In this document: positions 8,691 to 17,620 of the stretch, one piece after another
Numbering within the stretch: the stretch's first letter is position 1
How the letters are laid out: each line of letters begins with the position of its first letter
From: an uncultured Verrucomicrobia subdivision 3 bacterium
Lineage (GTDB): Bacteria; Verrucomicrobiota; Verrucomicrobiia; Limisphaerales; UBA11358
Direction: 5' to 3'
Assembly (NCBI GenBank): GCA_903875465.1
Contig: CAIQWB010000014.1
Coordinates: 1 to 45,942 of the forward strand
DNA: 45,942 nucleotides
The notes under the pieces: model-generated
Seen by the model: the letters and a program-made list of their open reading frames with translations, nothing else
Database searches by the model: none
What the model was told of the DNA's origin: nothing
Program-made: the position numbers and the translations under genes

Positions 8691-11375
8691 ATGTCACGCA
8701 AGACAGATTCCGAGTCAGCAGCCGCCCGGGGGATTGATGAAATTACCGGGCTGGTGCTGTTGCTCCTGGCCGCTTTGCTGCTGGTCGCCCAGGTCACCTT
8801 TGACTGGCGCGATCTCCCCGATTTCAGCACGCATCCCAACAAACCCGCGAACAATTTCATCGGCCCCTTTGGCGCGCATCTGGCCTGGGGGTTCTTTTTC
8901 CTGTTCGGCCTTTCGGCCTACCTGCTGCCGATCCTCCTGACCGCCTTTGGGGTGGGCCACCTTACCCGCTACCTCGCCCCGCTGCGCCAGCGCCGGGTCT
9001 GGTACATTTCCTGGGTCGCCTTGTTGGTCGTGGCCCTGGCCGGCCTCCTGCAAATGATGGATTCCCCGCTGCGCGGCTGGACCAAAAGCCTTCAGGCCCC
9101 CGGGGCGGGTGGTTTGCTCGGCCGAACCCTGTACGAATATGGCTTCTGGAATTTCGGTAAATTGGGCGCCACCGTGATCTATATCGCCTTGATTTTAATC
9201 AGCCTGATGTTCCTCACCAATTTCCGTTTGCTGGCCTGGCTGAAGCAGTTGATTCCCCAGCGGGATGAGGCCGCCGTGGTCGCCGCCGGCGGCAAAACCA
9301 AGGAAGAACTGGCCCTCGAACGCCGCGCGCGCGACTTGGAAAAACAATCCAGGAAATTGCAGGAACAAGTGGAAAAAGTCACCGGCGTTCCCACCCCCAC
9401 CGGCCTGGGCGCGGACATGCAACCCGTGCCCGAACCCACTGTGCGCGACTTGAGCGTGCCCCAAGCCAGGCCGGCCGATGGCCCCCGCATCACCAAGACC
9501 ACCCAACCCCCGCGCAAGGAAGCCAGGGACAACCACCCGCCCGCCAGTGCCGTGGTCGTTTCCGCCCGGGAACTGGGCACCGCTTCCACCGCAGATATTC
9601 TCGGACAAAAATCCGATGCCAAAGCCGAGGCGGCCGGCAAAAAGCCCGAACCCGAGGACGAACCCTCGCCCTTCAAGGATGAGGATGAGGACGACGCGCT
9701 GCCGGTCGTCCCGCCCGCGCCCAACGCCCCCGGGGCCAAGCCGAAACTGCTGCCCCGCCGGCCCAAGCCCATTACCGTGGCCCAGACGCCCATGATCGGC
9801 AATTACAAGCTGCCGTCCATGGATTACCTCCAGCACCCGGACACCACGCTCAAGCCCACCGAATCCAGGGAGGAGCTGATGGCCAATGCCCGCCTCATGC
9901 AGCAAACCCTGGCGCAATTCGACATCGAAGTCGCCCTCGGCGACATCACCAAGGGCCCGACCATCACCCGGTACGAAATGCATCCCGCCCCGGGCGTCAA
10001 GCTCGAACGTATCGCCTCGCTCACCAATAATATCGCCGCCGTGCTCAAGGCCGAGCGCATCAACATCCTTGCCCCCGTCCCCGGCAAAAGCTCCGTGGGC
10101 ATCGAGGTGCCCAACCTGGTGAAAACCAAGGTCATCATGCGCGACCTGCTGGAATCGGATGAATGGCGCAATTCCAAGGCCCGCATCCCACTCGCCCTCG
10201 GCAAGGACGTCTACGGCCAGCCCATCATCGCCGACCTCGGCGACATGCCGCATTTGCTCATCGCCGGCAGCACCGGCTCCGGCAAATCCGTGTGCATCAA
10301 TTCCATCATCGCCTCACTGCTCTACAAATTCTCGCCCGACCAGTTGCGCTTTGTGATGATCGATCCCAAGGTCGTCGAATTGCAGCAGTACAATGCCCTG
10401 CCCCACCTCGTGGTCCCCGTGGTCAACGACCCCAAGAAAGTCATCCTGGCCTTGCGCTGGGTGGTGAATGAGATGGAGAAGCGTTACCAGATCTTCGCGC
10501 GCGTCGGCGTCCGCAACATCAAGTCCTTCAACGAACGCCCCAAGAACAAGCTCGCCCCGCCCGCCGAACCCGAGCTGCCTTTGATGTCCAAGAAGGAAAA
10601 AGTCGAGCCCGGGGCCGATGGCTTTGCTGTGGAAGTGGACGAGCAAATCGTCGTGCCCCGCGAGGATGACATCATCATCCCGGAAAAATTGAGTTATATC
10701 GTCGTCATCATCGACGAACTGGCCGACCTCATGCTCGTGGCTCCCGCCGATGTGGAAATGGCCATTGCGCGCATCACCCAAATGGCGCGCGCCGCGGGCA
10801 TCCATTGCATCGTGGCCACCCAGCGCCCCAGCGTGGACGTCATCACCGGCGTGATCAAATCCAACATCCCCGCGCGCATCGCCTTCCAGGTGGCGGCCGC
10901 CGTGGATTCCCGCACCATTCTTGATGCCAAGGGCGCCGACAAACTCCTGGGCAAAGGCGACATGCTCTACCTGCCCCCCGGCTCCGCCAAGCTCATCCGC
11001 ATGCAAGGCGCGCTCATCACCGACCAGGAAATTCAGAGCGTCGTGGATTCCATCGCCATCCAGGGCAAACCCAGTTACGAGTTGGAAATTCACAAACAAC
11101 TCTCCAAACCCAGCACCGGCCTGGGCGACGAGAGCGGCATTGACGAGGACGAGGAAATCATCCAGCAATGCATCGAAGTCATCCGCAGCGAGCAAAAGGC
11201 CAGCGTTTCCCTGCTCCAGCGCCGCCTGCGCCTGGGGTACGGCCGCGCCGCGCGCATCATGGATGAACTGGAAAATCGCGGCATTGTCGGCCCCAGCAAT
11301 GGTGCCGAACCCCGCGACATCCTCATTGACCTCGACGGTGAAGGCCACGACGGCGGCGGGCAGGAGGCGGTTTAA
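8691..11375 (+). CDS. ftsK: DNA translocase FtsK
   Basis: FtsK anchors at the division septum and pumps DNA so that chromosome dimers are resolved before cell division. The predicted protein has 894 residues. The N-terminal membrane part has about four hydrophobic segments (roughly 18-36, 60-85, 103-122, 157-180). A charged, Pro-rich linker runs to about residue 370. The motor then follows, with the Walker A motif GSTGSGKS (526-533) and the Walker B strand VVIIDELADLML (about 670-681). The C-terminal winged-helix gamma domain, with ASVSLLQRRLRLGYGRAARIMDEL, recognises polar KOPS-type DNA sites. An acidic insert lies between the Walker motifs (about 620-665). The start follows a GC-rich leader without a strong ribosome site. 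The YcxB-like gene starts 11 bp after the stop and is probably co-transcribed. Confidence 0.96.
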   Translation: MSRKTDSESAAARGIDEITGLVLLLLAALLLVAQVTFDWRDLPDFSTHPNKPANNFIGPFGAHLAWGFFFLFGLSAYLLPILLTAFGVGHLTRYLAPLRQRRVWYISWVALLVVALAGLLQMMDSPLRGWTKSLQAPGAGGLLGRTLYEYGFWNFGKLGATVIYIALILISLMFLTNFRLLAWLKQLIPQRDEAAVVAAGGKTKEELALERRARDLEKQSRKLQEQVEKVTGVPTPTGLGADMQPVPEPTVRDLSVPQARPADGPRITKTTQPPRKEARDNHPPASAVVVSARELGTASTADILGQKSDAKAEAAGKKPEPEDEPSPFKDEDEDDALPVVPPAPNAPGAKPKLLPRRPKPITVAQTPMIGNYKLPSMDYLQHPDTTLKPTESREELMANARLMQQTLAQFDIEVALGDITKGPTITRYEMHPAPGVKLERIASLTNNIAAVLKAERINILAPVPGKSSVGIEVPNLVKTKVIMRDLLESDEWRNSKARIPLALGKDVYGQPIIADLGDMPHLLIAGSTGSGKSVCINSIIASLLYKFSPDQLRFVMIDPKVVELQQYNALPHLVVPVVNDPKKVILALRWVVNEMEKRYQIFARVGVRNIKSFNERPKNKLAPPAEPELPLMSKKEKVEPGADGFAVEVDEQIVVPREDDIIIPEKLSYIVVIIDELADLMLVAPADVEMAIARITQMARAAGIHCIVATQRPSVDVITGVIKSNIPARIAFQVAAAVDSRTILDAKGADKLLGKGDMLYLPPGSAKLIRMQGALITDQEIQSVVDSIAIQGKPSYELEIHKQLSKPSTGLGDESGIDEDEEIIQQCIEVIRSEQKASVSLLQRRLRLGYGRAARIMDELENRGIVGPSNGAEPRDILIDLDGEGHDGGGQEAV

Positions 11376-11386
11376 TTTACCATGCC

Positions 11387-11908
11387 ATGCCGATGGTAAT
11401 AAAAACCGAACTGACCGCCCCCGATTTCCGGGCGTTTACCCGCCATGTTGCCTTTGGCAAAAATGGCCTTAAGGGGGTCTATGTTACCCTGCTTGGCACC
11501 GGCGCCATCGTGGGTGCCATCCTCGGCGTTTCGCTGGCCGTGACCGGTATTCATTTGGACCTGCCTAATTTAATGATCGGCCTGTTTGCCGGCACTTTCA
11601 CCCTGGTGATTTACGCCAAACTCCAGATGCGCAACACCCGCCCCGCGGCCAATGGCTCGGTGCTTGGCCCCCGGACCATTTCCCTTAGCGAAGCGGGCGT
11701 TGGCGAGGCCTGCCCTCATCAAGAAACCTTGATCCGCTGGCCCGCCGTGCTGGCGGTGCAATCCGTGGGCGAACACATCTTCATCATGATCGACCGCAAC
11801 GCGGGCATCATCATTCCCCACCGGGCCTTCACTTCGGCTCACGAACGGAACCAATTTCTGGCCGAACTGCGCCAGCATGCCCCCGCCGCCGTGCCGTCGC
11901 TCCCCTGA
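11387..11908 (+). CDS. YcxB-like membrane protein
   Basis: The predicted protein has 173 residues with two central hydrophobic helices (about 30-52 and 60-78). A C-terminal domain follows with IRWPAVLAVQSVGEHIFIMIDRNAGIIIPHRAF, the pattern of the YcxB-like family. Members often have two transmembrane helices and a small beta domain on the cytoplasmic side. The function of the family is unknown. It lies 11 bp after ftsK on the same strand, so translation is probably coupled, but that need not imply a role in division. The start at 11387 could shift by one codon pair to the second methionine (MPMVIKTEL). Confidence 0.78.
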   Translation: MPMVIKTELTAPDFRAFTRHVAFGKNGLKGVYVTLLGTGAIVGAILGVSLAVTGIHLDLPNLMIGLFAGTFTLVIYAKLQMRNTRPAANGSVLGPRTISLSEAGVGEACPHQETLIRWPAVLAVQSVGEHIFIMIDRNAGIIIPHRAFTSAHERNQFLAELRQHAPAAVPSLP

Positions 11909-12004
11909 CCCTCGCCCGGAAATGCCGGGGCAAAGCCTCCGCTCCCGCAACCGCGCAGAGTATCCGATTGACGAACCTCTGGCGCTAATTTAGCGTCCTC
12001 CGTC

Positions 12005-12883
12005 ATGAACCTTTGGCTCCCGTTCGCCGTCGTTTTACTCGGCCTTTTCAGCGTCACCGGCTTCGCCCAGGAACCGGTCGTCCGGCTTTATGCCGGCCCC
12101 GCGCCCGGCTCCGCGGATTGGAAACAAACCGAGCAGGAAAGCCGCACCAATTTATGGAATACGCGCGTCACCTTTAATGTCGCCAGTCCCACCCTGACGG
12201 TCTTCCGGCCGCCCGCCGGACGGGCCAACGGCACCGCCGTGGTGATCTGCCCCGGCGGCGCGTTTTTCGGACTCTCCATCGATAGCGAAGGCTGCGAGGT
12301 GGCCCGTTGGCTGAACCAAAAGGGCGTCACCTGCTTCGTGCTCAAATACCGCCTGGTCGAATGTAAAACCGACGATCCCACCACCGAGGTCATGACCCGC
12401 GGCCCGCTGGAGCCCGTAGTCGCCCCCATCGTGAAACTCGCGCTGGCCGATGGCAACGCCGCGATCAAGTATGTGCGCCAGCACGCCGCCGAATACGGGG
12501 TGAAACCGGATCGCATTGGTATCATCGGCTTCTCCGCTGGCGGCACCCTGGCGGTGTCGGTGGCGATGAACTACACCCCGGAATCGCGTCCGGATTTTGC
12601 CGCGCCGATTTATGCCGTCTTCAACTGGGCCATCAAAGACCATGGGGTGCCCACCGACGCCCCGCCCGCCTTCATTCTGGCGGCCTCGGATGACCCGCTG
12701 GGCCTGGCCCCCCAGAGCGTGGAAATTTACTCTGCCTGGCTCAAGGCCGGCAAACCAGCGGAATTGCACATGTTCGCCCGGGGCGGCCATGGCTTTGGCA
12801 TGAAGGAACAGCATCTCCCCACCGACCATTGGATTGAGCGTTTCGCCGACTGGCTGGAACACCAAGGCTGGCTCACCAAGTAA
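12005..12883 (+). CDS. Secreted alpha/beta hydrolase (esterase-like)
   Basis: The predicted protein has 292 residues with a signal peptide (MNLWLPFAVVLLGLFSVTG, cleavage after about FAQ, 20-22). The fold is that of small serine hydrolases related to acetyl-xylan and acetyl-carbohydrate esterases. VVICPGGAFFGLS forms the oxyanion region, the nucleophile S177 sits in GFSAGG, the acid is D229 or D230 in ASDDPLG, and the histidine is H262 in GGHGFG. The likely role is removing acetyl or other acyl groups from polysaccharide in the periplasm, which would suit the two glycoside hydrolases in the window. That link is inference. It lies 96 bp after the YcxB-like gene and is probably a separate unit. 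Confidence 0.88.
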   Translation: MNLWLPFAVVLLGLFSVTGFAQEPVVRLYAGPAPGSADWKQTEQESRTNLWNTRVTFNVASPTLTVFRPPAGRANGTAVVICPGGAFFGLSIDSEGCEVARWLNQKGVTCFVLKYRLVECKTDDPTTEVMTRGPLEPVVAPIVKLALADGNAAIKYVRQHAAEYGVKPDRIGIIGFSAGGTLAVSVAMNYTPESRPDFAAPIYAVFNWAIKDHGVPTDAPPAFILAASDDPLGLAPQSVEIYSAWLKAGKPAELHMFARGGHGFGMKEQHLPTDHWIERFADWLEHQGWLTK

Positions 12884-12951
12884 GGTGCCGCCCGGCGGTG
12901 TTAAAAATGTCGTGTCACTTTTTCGGTGGACGGGCATGTTAAATTCAGGAG

Positions 12952-14019
12952 ATGAAAACTGTAAATACCGTCCTGACCGAACTTGAAATGACCGCTGCGT
13001 GGCAGCGTCGCGATTCCAGCTATGATGGCATGTTTTTCAGCGCCGTGAAAACCACCGGCATTTTTTGCCGTCCCTCCTGTCCTTCCCGCCCCAAACTGGA
13101 GCATGTGGAATTTTTCCGCACCTGCGGCGAGGCCGTGCGGGCGGGTTATCGTCCCTGCAAACGCTGCCAGCCCGAACTCGCCAATGGCCACCCGCCGGAC
13201 TGGGTGGCGCAACTCATGACCCGGGTGGCGGCCGCGCCGGAGGAACGAGTCTCCGCCCGGGATCTGCGCGCGCAGAACATTCCTCCGGAACGCGTGCGCC
13301 GTTGGTTTAAGCAGAACCATGGCATGACGTTTGCCGCCTGGTGCCGGGGTCTCCGCCTGGCGCGCGCCTTCACGCAAATCCGTTCGGGCGAACCGCTGGA
13401 TGAGGTGGTTCTCGGCCACGGTTTTGCATCTCACAGCGGCTTCCGTTCCGCGTTCACCCGCACCTTCGGCCGGCCGCCCGGACAGGCTGCGGAACAGGAT
13501 TGCCTCCGCGTGACCATGCTGGACACCCCCCTCGGCCCGATGCTGGCAGCGGCTGGCGAAACGGGTTTGTGCCAGCTCGAATTCGCCGACCGGCGCGGAC
13601 TGGAGCAAGGCTATGCCGAAATGCGGCGGCGCTTCGGCCTGCCCGTGGTGCCCGGAGACAATGCGGTTTTACCGCAACTGCGCCGCGAACTGGCCGAATA
13701 CTTCAGCGGACAACGGCGGCAATTCAACGTCCCGTTGGCCTTGCAGGGCAGTCCCTTCCAGCAAAAAGTCTGGTGTGAATTGCAAAAAATCCCCGCTGGC
13801 CGCACCATCAGCTACGAAACCATTGCCCAAAAAATCGGCCAGCCCGCCGCCTTTCGTGCCGTCGCCCGGGCGAACGGGGCCAACCGCATCGCCCTGCTGG
13901 TCCCCTGCCACCGGGTCATTGCCAAGGATGGCACCCTCAGCGGCTACGGCGGGGGTGTCTGGCGCAAGCGGCTGCTGCTGGCATTGGAATCAACTGGAAA
14001 ATTACCGGCGGCACCTTAA
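12952..14019 (+). CDS. ada: Ada-type regulator and O6-methylguanine-DNA methyltransferase
   Basis: A suicide DNA-repair protein that also acts as a transcription activator after methyl transfer. The predicted 355 residues fit the family. The N-terminal zinc domain has the four cysteines C39, C43, C69 and C72 (FCRPSC and CKRC); C39 would take methyl groups from phosphotriesters. An AraC-type helix-turn-helix follows (about 85-180, with LDEVVLGHGFASHSGFRSAF). The C-terminal methyltransferase domain has the active site PCHRVI with C319. The ATG at 12952 has AGGAG directly against it, an unusually tight spacing. A second methionine at 12988, before TAAWQRRDSSYDG, also fits family starts. The DUF2891 gene begins 11 bp after the stop, so methylation damage may control both. 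Confidence 0.95.
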   Translation: MKTVNTVLTELEMTAAWQRRDSSYDGMFFSAVKTTGIFCRPSCPSRPKLEHVEFFRTCGEAVRAGYRPCKRCQPELANGHPPDWVAQLMTRVAAAPEERVSARDLRAQNIPPERVRRWFKQNHGMTFAAWCRGLRLARAFTQIRSGEPLDEVVLGHGFASHSGFRSAFTRTFGRPPGQAAEQDCLRVTMLDTPLGPMLAAAGETGLCQLEFADRRGLEQGYAEMRRRFGLPVVPGDNAVLPQLRRELAEYFSGQRRQFNVPLALQGSPFQQKVWCELQKIPAGRTISYETIAQKIGQPAAFRAVARANGANRIALLVPCHRVIAKDGTLSGYGGGVWRKRLLLALESTGKLPAAP

Positions 14020-14030
14020 GCTGATGCCCC

Positions 14031-15131
14031 ATGACAAGGTTCATCGTCACCGGGTTGTCGCTGATTGTTTCACTGATGACTACAATGATGTTATCCGCGG
14101 CCCCCGCTGAGCGCCTGGACGCGCTCCGGGCCGAAAAATTCGCGCGCCTGGCCCTCGCCGGCATTGATCGTGAATACCCTAACAAACCGAGCGAAACCTT
14201 GACCGGCCCCCAGGACCTGGTGCCGCCGCGCACCGTGCATCCGGCGTTCTTTGGCTGTTTCGACTGGCATTCCGCCGTGCATGGCCATTGGATGCTCGTG
14301 CGCTTGCTGCGGGAACACCCCGATCTGGCCAGCGCCGCCGAAATCCGCGCCCGCCTCGCGGCCCACCTCACCGCCACCAACCTCGCCATCGAGGCGGCTT
14401 ACTACACCCCCAAGGACAACCTCAATTACGAGCGCATGTACGGCTGGGCCTGGGCCCTGCGCCTGGCGGCGGAACTGCACGCCTGGCATGATCCCGACGC
14501 GCGGCAATGGGCGGCCAATGTTGCCCCGCTGGAACAAAAATTGGTGGCCCTCACCGAAAGTTATCTCCCCCGGCTGACGTATCCCATTCGTACCGGCGTG
14601 CATCCGGACACCGCCTTCGCCCTCGCCCAAATGCTCGATTACGCCCGCACCGTGCATAATCCCACCCTGGAACAATTGGTGGTGGACCGTGCCAGAATAT
14701 ATTTTCTAAACGACCAGGCTTATCCCGCCAGCTACGAACCCTCCGGCGAGGATTTCCTGTCCCCGGGTCTGGACGTGGCTGACCTCATGCGGCGGGTGCT
14801 GCCGCCGGCGGAATTTTCCGTATGGCTGGACGCCTACCTGCCCGGACTGCGCGCCGGGCACCTGGGTGCCTGGTCCACGGCGGCGGAAGTGAGCGACCTC
14901 AGCGATGGCCGCCTCATCCACCTGGTCGGCTTGAATCTCAGCCGGGCCTGGACCCTCCACGGCGTGGCCTCCGCCCTCCCGACCTCGGACCCGCGACGTG
15001 GCGTTTTGGCAGCCGCTGAAAACACGCACGCCGCAGCCGGACTAAAATACGTCTTCAGCGGCCACTACGAGGGCGATCACTGGCTGGCCACCTTCGCCGT
15101 ATATTATCTATCCCAAACCGGGGTGAAATAA
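14031..15131 (+). CDS. DUF2891 family secreted protein
   Basis: The predicted protein has 366 residues with an N-terminal hydrophobic segment (ITGLSLIV-like, about 4-22, ending SAAPAE). The family is marked by HPAFFGCFDWHSAVHGHWML (about 63-82), NYERMYGWAWALRLAAEL, YEPSGEDFLSPGLDVADLM and HYEGDHWLATFAVYYL. The many conserved His, Trp and acidic residues in a mostly helical chain suggest an alpha/alpha-barrel, perhaps an enzyme acting on sugars, but no activity is known to me. It sits 11 bp downstream of ada and is probably co-transcribed. The stop codon TAA (15129-15131) overlaps the first base of the long-hairpin repeat, so the element may have supplied or altered the end of the gene. Confidence 0.9.
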   Translation: MTRFIVTGLSLIVSLMTTMMLSAAPAERLDALRAEKFARLALAGIDREYPNKPSETLTGPQDLVPPRTVHPAFFGCFDWHSAVHGHWMLVRLLREHPDLASAAEIRARLAAHLTATNLAIEAAYYTPKDNLNYERMYGWAWALRLAAELHAWHDPDARQWAANVAPLEQKLVALTESYLPRLTYPIRTGVHPDTAFALAQMLDYARTVHNPTLEQLVVDRARIYFLNDQAYPASYEPSGEDFLSPGLDVADLMRRVLPPAEFSVWLDAYLPGLRAGHLGAWSTAAEVSDLSDGRLIHLVGLNLSRAWTLHGVASALPTSDPRRGVLAAAENTHAAAGLKYVFSGHYEGDHWLATFAVYYLSQTGVK

Positions 15132-15366
15132 ACCCGAACTCCGAAAGTAAAATGGCTGGGATGTGTCCAGATGTTGGAGCAAAAACACTTTGGAAAAATC
15201 GCCGGCATACCCGCAGTGGTCTGGTGAGACTGCCTCCGCGCGCAGCGCGCAGCGCGCATCGTCAAATGGGCAACTGCTTGGCAGCGGCTTGGGAAGCCAA
15301 TGCTCCAAAGCATTTATGCCCCAGAGATGGATGCCGACCGGCCGTTTTAATTTCGGAGTTTGGGTT
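15131..15366. mobile_element. MITE-like long-hairpin element, copy A
   Basis: 236 bp bounded by imperfect terminal inverted repeats: AACCCGAACTCCGAAAG at the left, and the complement of TTTCGGAGTTTGGGTT at the right. The inverted symmetry continues inward for about 70 bases on each side with mismatches (for instance CTTTGGA at left against TCCAAAG at right). The DNA or RNA could therefore fold into one long hairpin. The middle carries a GCGCGCAGCGCG run and smaller stems (GGCTT/AAGCC). There is no ORF for a transposase, so any mobility would need help in trans. The first base is also the last base of the DUF2891 stop codon. Copies B (23396-23565) and C (38384-38609) share both ends. Confidence 0.8.
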
Positions 15367-15434
15367 AAATGAGGGCACCGCCTCGTTCGCTGCTTGGAGT
15401 TTGGATTTTCCCTTAAGTTTGAAGTTTTCCCCCA

Positions 15435-15731
15435 TCATCCTCCCGCAATCGCCCCAATAATCATCAACGGTTCCGTGCCGTTCAGAACCTCTGGCGGCAG
15501 CACGGTCTCCGATGGTTCCAAGGACCAGTCTTCCTTGCAGGCAAAGAAGCGCAAGAAGGCCCGGCGTTTCAAGGTGCCGTGCTCGCGGATCGTTCCACGC
15601 AAGTTGGGATATTTTGCCTCCACGGCATCCAGCACCCCGCCCAAGGTCACCGGACCGGTGAGGTCCAGCAACACTTCGCCCTCCATGCGGGCAAGCTTGC
15701 GGAGATGAAATGGCAGCACCACGCGAATCAT
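15435..15731 (-). CDS. MoaD/ThiS-like ubiquitin-fold protein
   Basis: A 98-residue protein ending in IIGAIAGG. The C-terminal di-glycine is the mark of the ThiS/MoaD sulfur carriers, which are adenylated by a ThiF/MoeB-type enzyme and carry a thiocarboxylate. The start MIRVVLPFHLRKLARMEGEV and the block VTLGGVLDAVEAKYPNLRGTI fit the beta-grasp fold. A central strand with FLRFFACKEDWSLEP is longer than in classic MoaD. It begins 6 bp after the BNR gene stop, so the two are surely co-transcribed. That partner, rather than moaE or thiG, suggests a role outside standard cofactor synthesis, although the sulfur-carrier chemistry may be shared. No activating enzyme is in the window. Confidence 0.85.
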   Translation of the reverse strand: MIRVVLPFHLRKLARMEGEVLLDLTGPVTLGGVLDAVEAKYPNLRGTIREHGTLKRRAFLRFFACKEDWSLEPSETVLPPEVLNGTEPLMIIGAIAGG

Positions 15732-15737
15732 CGCATT

Positions 15738-16904
15738 TCACTTCAAGGTCTGCACTTCCACGGAAAGCACGGCCGGCAAATCCCGCACGATGGCGTTCCA
15801 ACTATCCCCGCCATTGGCCGAGCAATAAACCTGGCCGCCCGTGGTGCCAAAGTAAACGCCGCAGGGTTCCAGCGAATCCACCGCCATGGCATCGCGCAGC
15901 ACATTGACGTAGCAATCCTTTTGCGGCAGGCCTTTGCCCAGCGGTTCCCAGTCGTTGCCGCCGGTTTTACTCCGGTACACGCGCAGCTTGCCCTCCGGGG
16001 GATAATGCTCGGAATCGCTCTTGATCGGCACCACGTAAATCGTCTCGGGTTCGTGCGCGTGAACATCAATCGGAAACCCAAAATCACTCGGCAGGTTGCC
16101 GCTGACCTCGGTCCACTGCCCGCCCGCGTCGTCAGTGCGCAGAACGTCCCAGTGCTTTTGCATGAAGAGCACGTCGGGCTTGGCGGGATGCAGCGCAATG
16201 CGATGCACGCAATGGCCCACTTCGGCTTCCGGGTCCGGCAATTGGTAGGGCGACTTCAAGCCCCGGTTGATCGGCTTCCACGTCACCCCGCCGTCATCCG
16301 TGCGGAACGCGCCCGCCGCCGAAATGGCCACATAAATCCGGCTGGCGTTTTTGGGATCGAGCAATATGGTATGCACCGCCATGCCCCCCGCCCCGGGCTG
16401 CCAGAGCGGCCCCTTGGCGGCGCGCAGGCCGGGCATTTCCTTCCACGTTTTGCCACCGTCGGTGGTTTTAAAAATCGCCGCGTCCTCCACGCCCGCATAG
16501 GCAGTGTCCGGGTCCGTGAGGGAAGGTTCGAGGTGCCACACCCGCTTGAACTCCCACGGATGCTGGGTGCCATCGTACCACATGTGCGTGCCAGCCTGGC
16601 CCTCATAGGCAAACCTGTTGCTCTCCCCTTTTGGAAATCCGCCGGGACCTTGCAACTCTTCCGGACTGCTGCCGGGTGTGTTCCAGGTAAGGCCGCCATC
16701 ATCCGAGCGCTGGATGATCTGGCCGAACCAGCCACTGGACTGCGAGGCATAGATCCGGTTGGGATCCACCGGTGAGCCTTTGAGGTGATACATCTCCCAG
16801 CCCGCAAAATGCGGACCGCTGATGGTCCAATCCTGCCGCCGGCCATCGGCCGTGAGGATGAACGCGCCCTTTTTTGTTCCCACCAACACACGAATGGCAC
16901 TCAT
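15738..16904 (-). CDS. BNR/Asp-box beta-propeller protein
   Basis: The predicted protein has 388 residues from the ATG at 16904 ([17 protein letters not shown]). The open frame extends further upstream, but the extra 21 residues do not resemble the family. Repeats with the Asp-box signature S-x-D-x-G-x-T-W are visible: [39 protein letters not shown] and NGGDSWN. They indicate a sialidase-type or photosystem-assembly-type propeller of five to six blades. There is no signal peptide, so it is probably cytoplasmic, unlike true exo-sialidases. The catalytic Arg triad and Tyr/Glu pair of sialidases are not evident. A MoaD/ThiS-like gene follows after 6 bp. The function is unknown. Confidence 0.88.
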   Translation of the reverse strand: MSAIRVLVGTKKGAFILTADGRRQDWTISGPHFAGWEMYHLKGSPVDPNRIYASQSSGWFGQIIQRSDDGGLTWNTPGSSPEELQGPGGFPKGESNRFAYEGQAGTHMWYDGTQHPWEFKRVWHLEPSLTDPDTAYAGVEDAAIFKTTDGGKTWKEMPGLRAAKGPLWQPGAGGMAVHTILLDPKNASRIYVAISAAGAFRTDDGGVTWKPINRGLKSPYQLPDPEAEVGHCVHRIALHPAKPDVLFMQKHWDVLRTDDAGGQWTEVSGNLPSDFGFPIDVHAHEPETIYVVPIKSDSEHYPPEGKLRVYRSKTGGNDWEPLGKGLPQKDCYVNVLRDAMAVDSLEPCGVYFGTTGGQVYCSANGGDSWNAIVRDLPAVLSVEVQTLK

Positions 16905-17058
16905 GAGTTTAAACCTTGGGTCGGCTGCCGTTGCTCTTGGTTGAATTTCTGGTGCCTTTATGCCCAAGGAGCCGCGCGGCTGTCAAATGTGAAATGGAGA
17001 TTTCCTCCCCCTTGCAGCATCCACCACGGCTCGCCACTCGCCACCCGCCACTCCCTCA

Positions 17059-17565
17059 TCATGCTGTCGCGCCCAACTGTAACCGCGCGTCCGCTTCCAG
17101 CATTGCCTTCAAATTGGCCCAATGCGCTTCATTCATGCCGTTAAATGCATTCAGGTACAGCGCCACCGTCTCCGCCGGATACTTGGCCAGCAACGTGTCC
17201 ACGGCCGCCTTCAACTGCTCGTCCGGCACACTTTCCGGCAGGTTTTCCACCACCCCCTGCTCATGCGGCAGCCCGAGCGCATTCAGGAAATCCACCAGCA
17301 TGGCGTTCTGCTTTTTCATCAGCCACGCCCGCAGCAGGCTCGCGGCGATCATTTCCGACCCCGGCCGCGCCAGCGTGGCCATCATCATCGCATGGCGCTG
17401 CACCCGCGGCTGGCGTTCCAGAAACACCGACCGCACCTTGCGCGCCTCGGCCACCGCGTTCATGGTCGCCTTGTAAGTCTGCTTGTCCGATTCAAAAATA
17501 TAGCCGAGAATGTCATTGGCCAGCGCCGGCGACATGAAACCGAAGAGTTCGTGGGAGGATAACAT
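17059..17565 (-). CDS. Hypothetical protein, helical
   Basis: The predicted protein has 168 residues. I do not recognise a named family, but the sequence looks like a true protein. It is helix-rich with few turns, and phrases such as MLSSHELFGFMSPALANDILGY at the N terminus and AVALYLNAFNGMNEAHW-like text near the end are well formed. It has no signal peptide, membrane segment or cysteine. It lies between lpxI (55 bp upstream) and the BNR gene (154 bp downstream), all on the minus strand. Codon use resembles its neighbours. The ATG at 17565 lacks a clear ribosome site. Confidence 0.75.
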   Translation of the reverse strand: MLSSHELFGFMSPALANDILGYIFESDKQTYKATMNAVAEARKVRSVFLERQPRVQRHAMMMATLARPGSEMIAASLLRAWLMKKQNAMLVDFLNALGLPHEQGVVENLPESVPDEQLKAAVDTLLAKYPAETVALYLNAFNGMNEAHWANLKAMLEADARLQLGATA

Positions 17566-17620
17566 GGTTTTAAAGGAATTTAACGTTGTAAAATGTTGAT
17601 TAACAATCCAGAAATGATCT

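Noticed and set aside
15579-16775. 398-codon plus-strand frame across the BNR gene
   Set aside because: Antisense shadow; the minus-strand frame carries repeated Asp-box motifs, this one only Arg/His/Gly-rich text.
15738-16904. Catalytic exo-sialidase
   Set aside because: Asp-box repeats are present, but no signal peptide and no evident catalytic Arg triad or Tyr/Glu pair.
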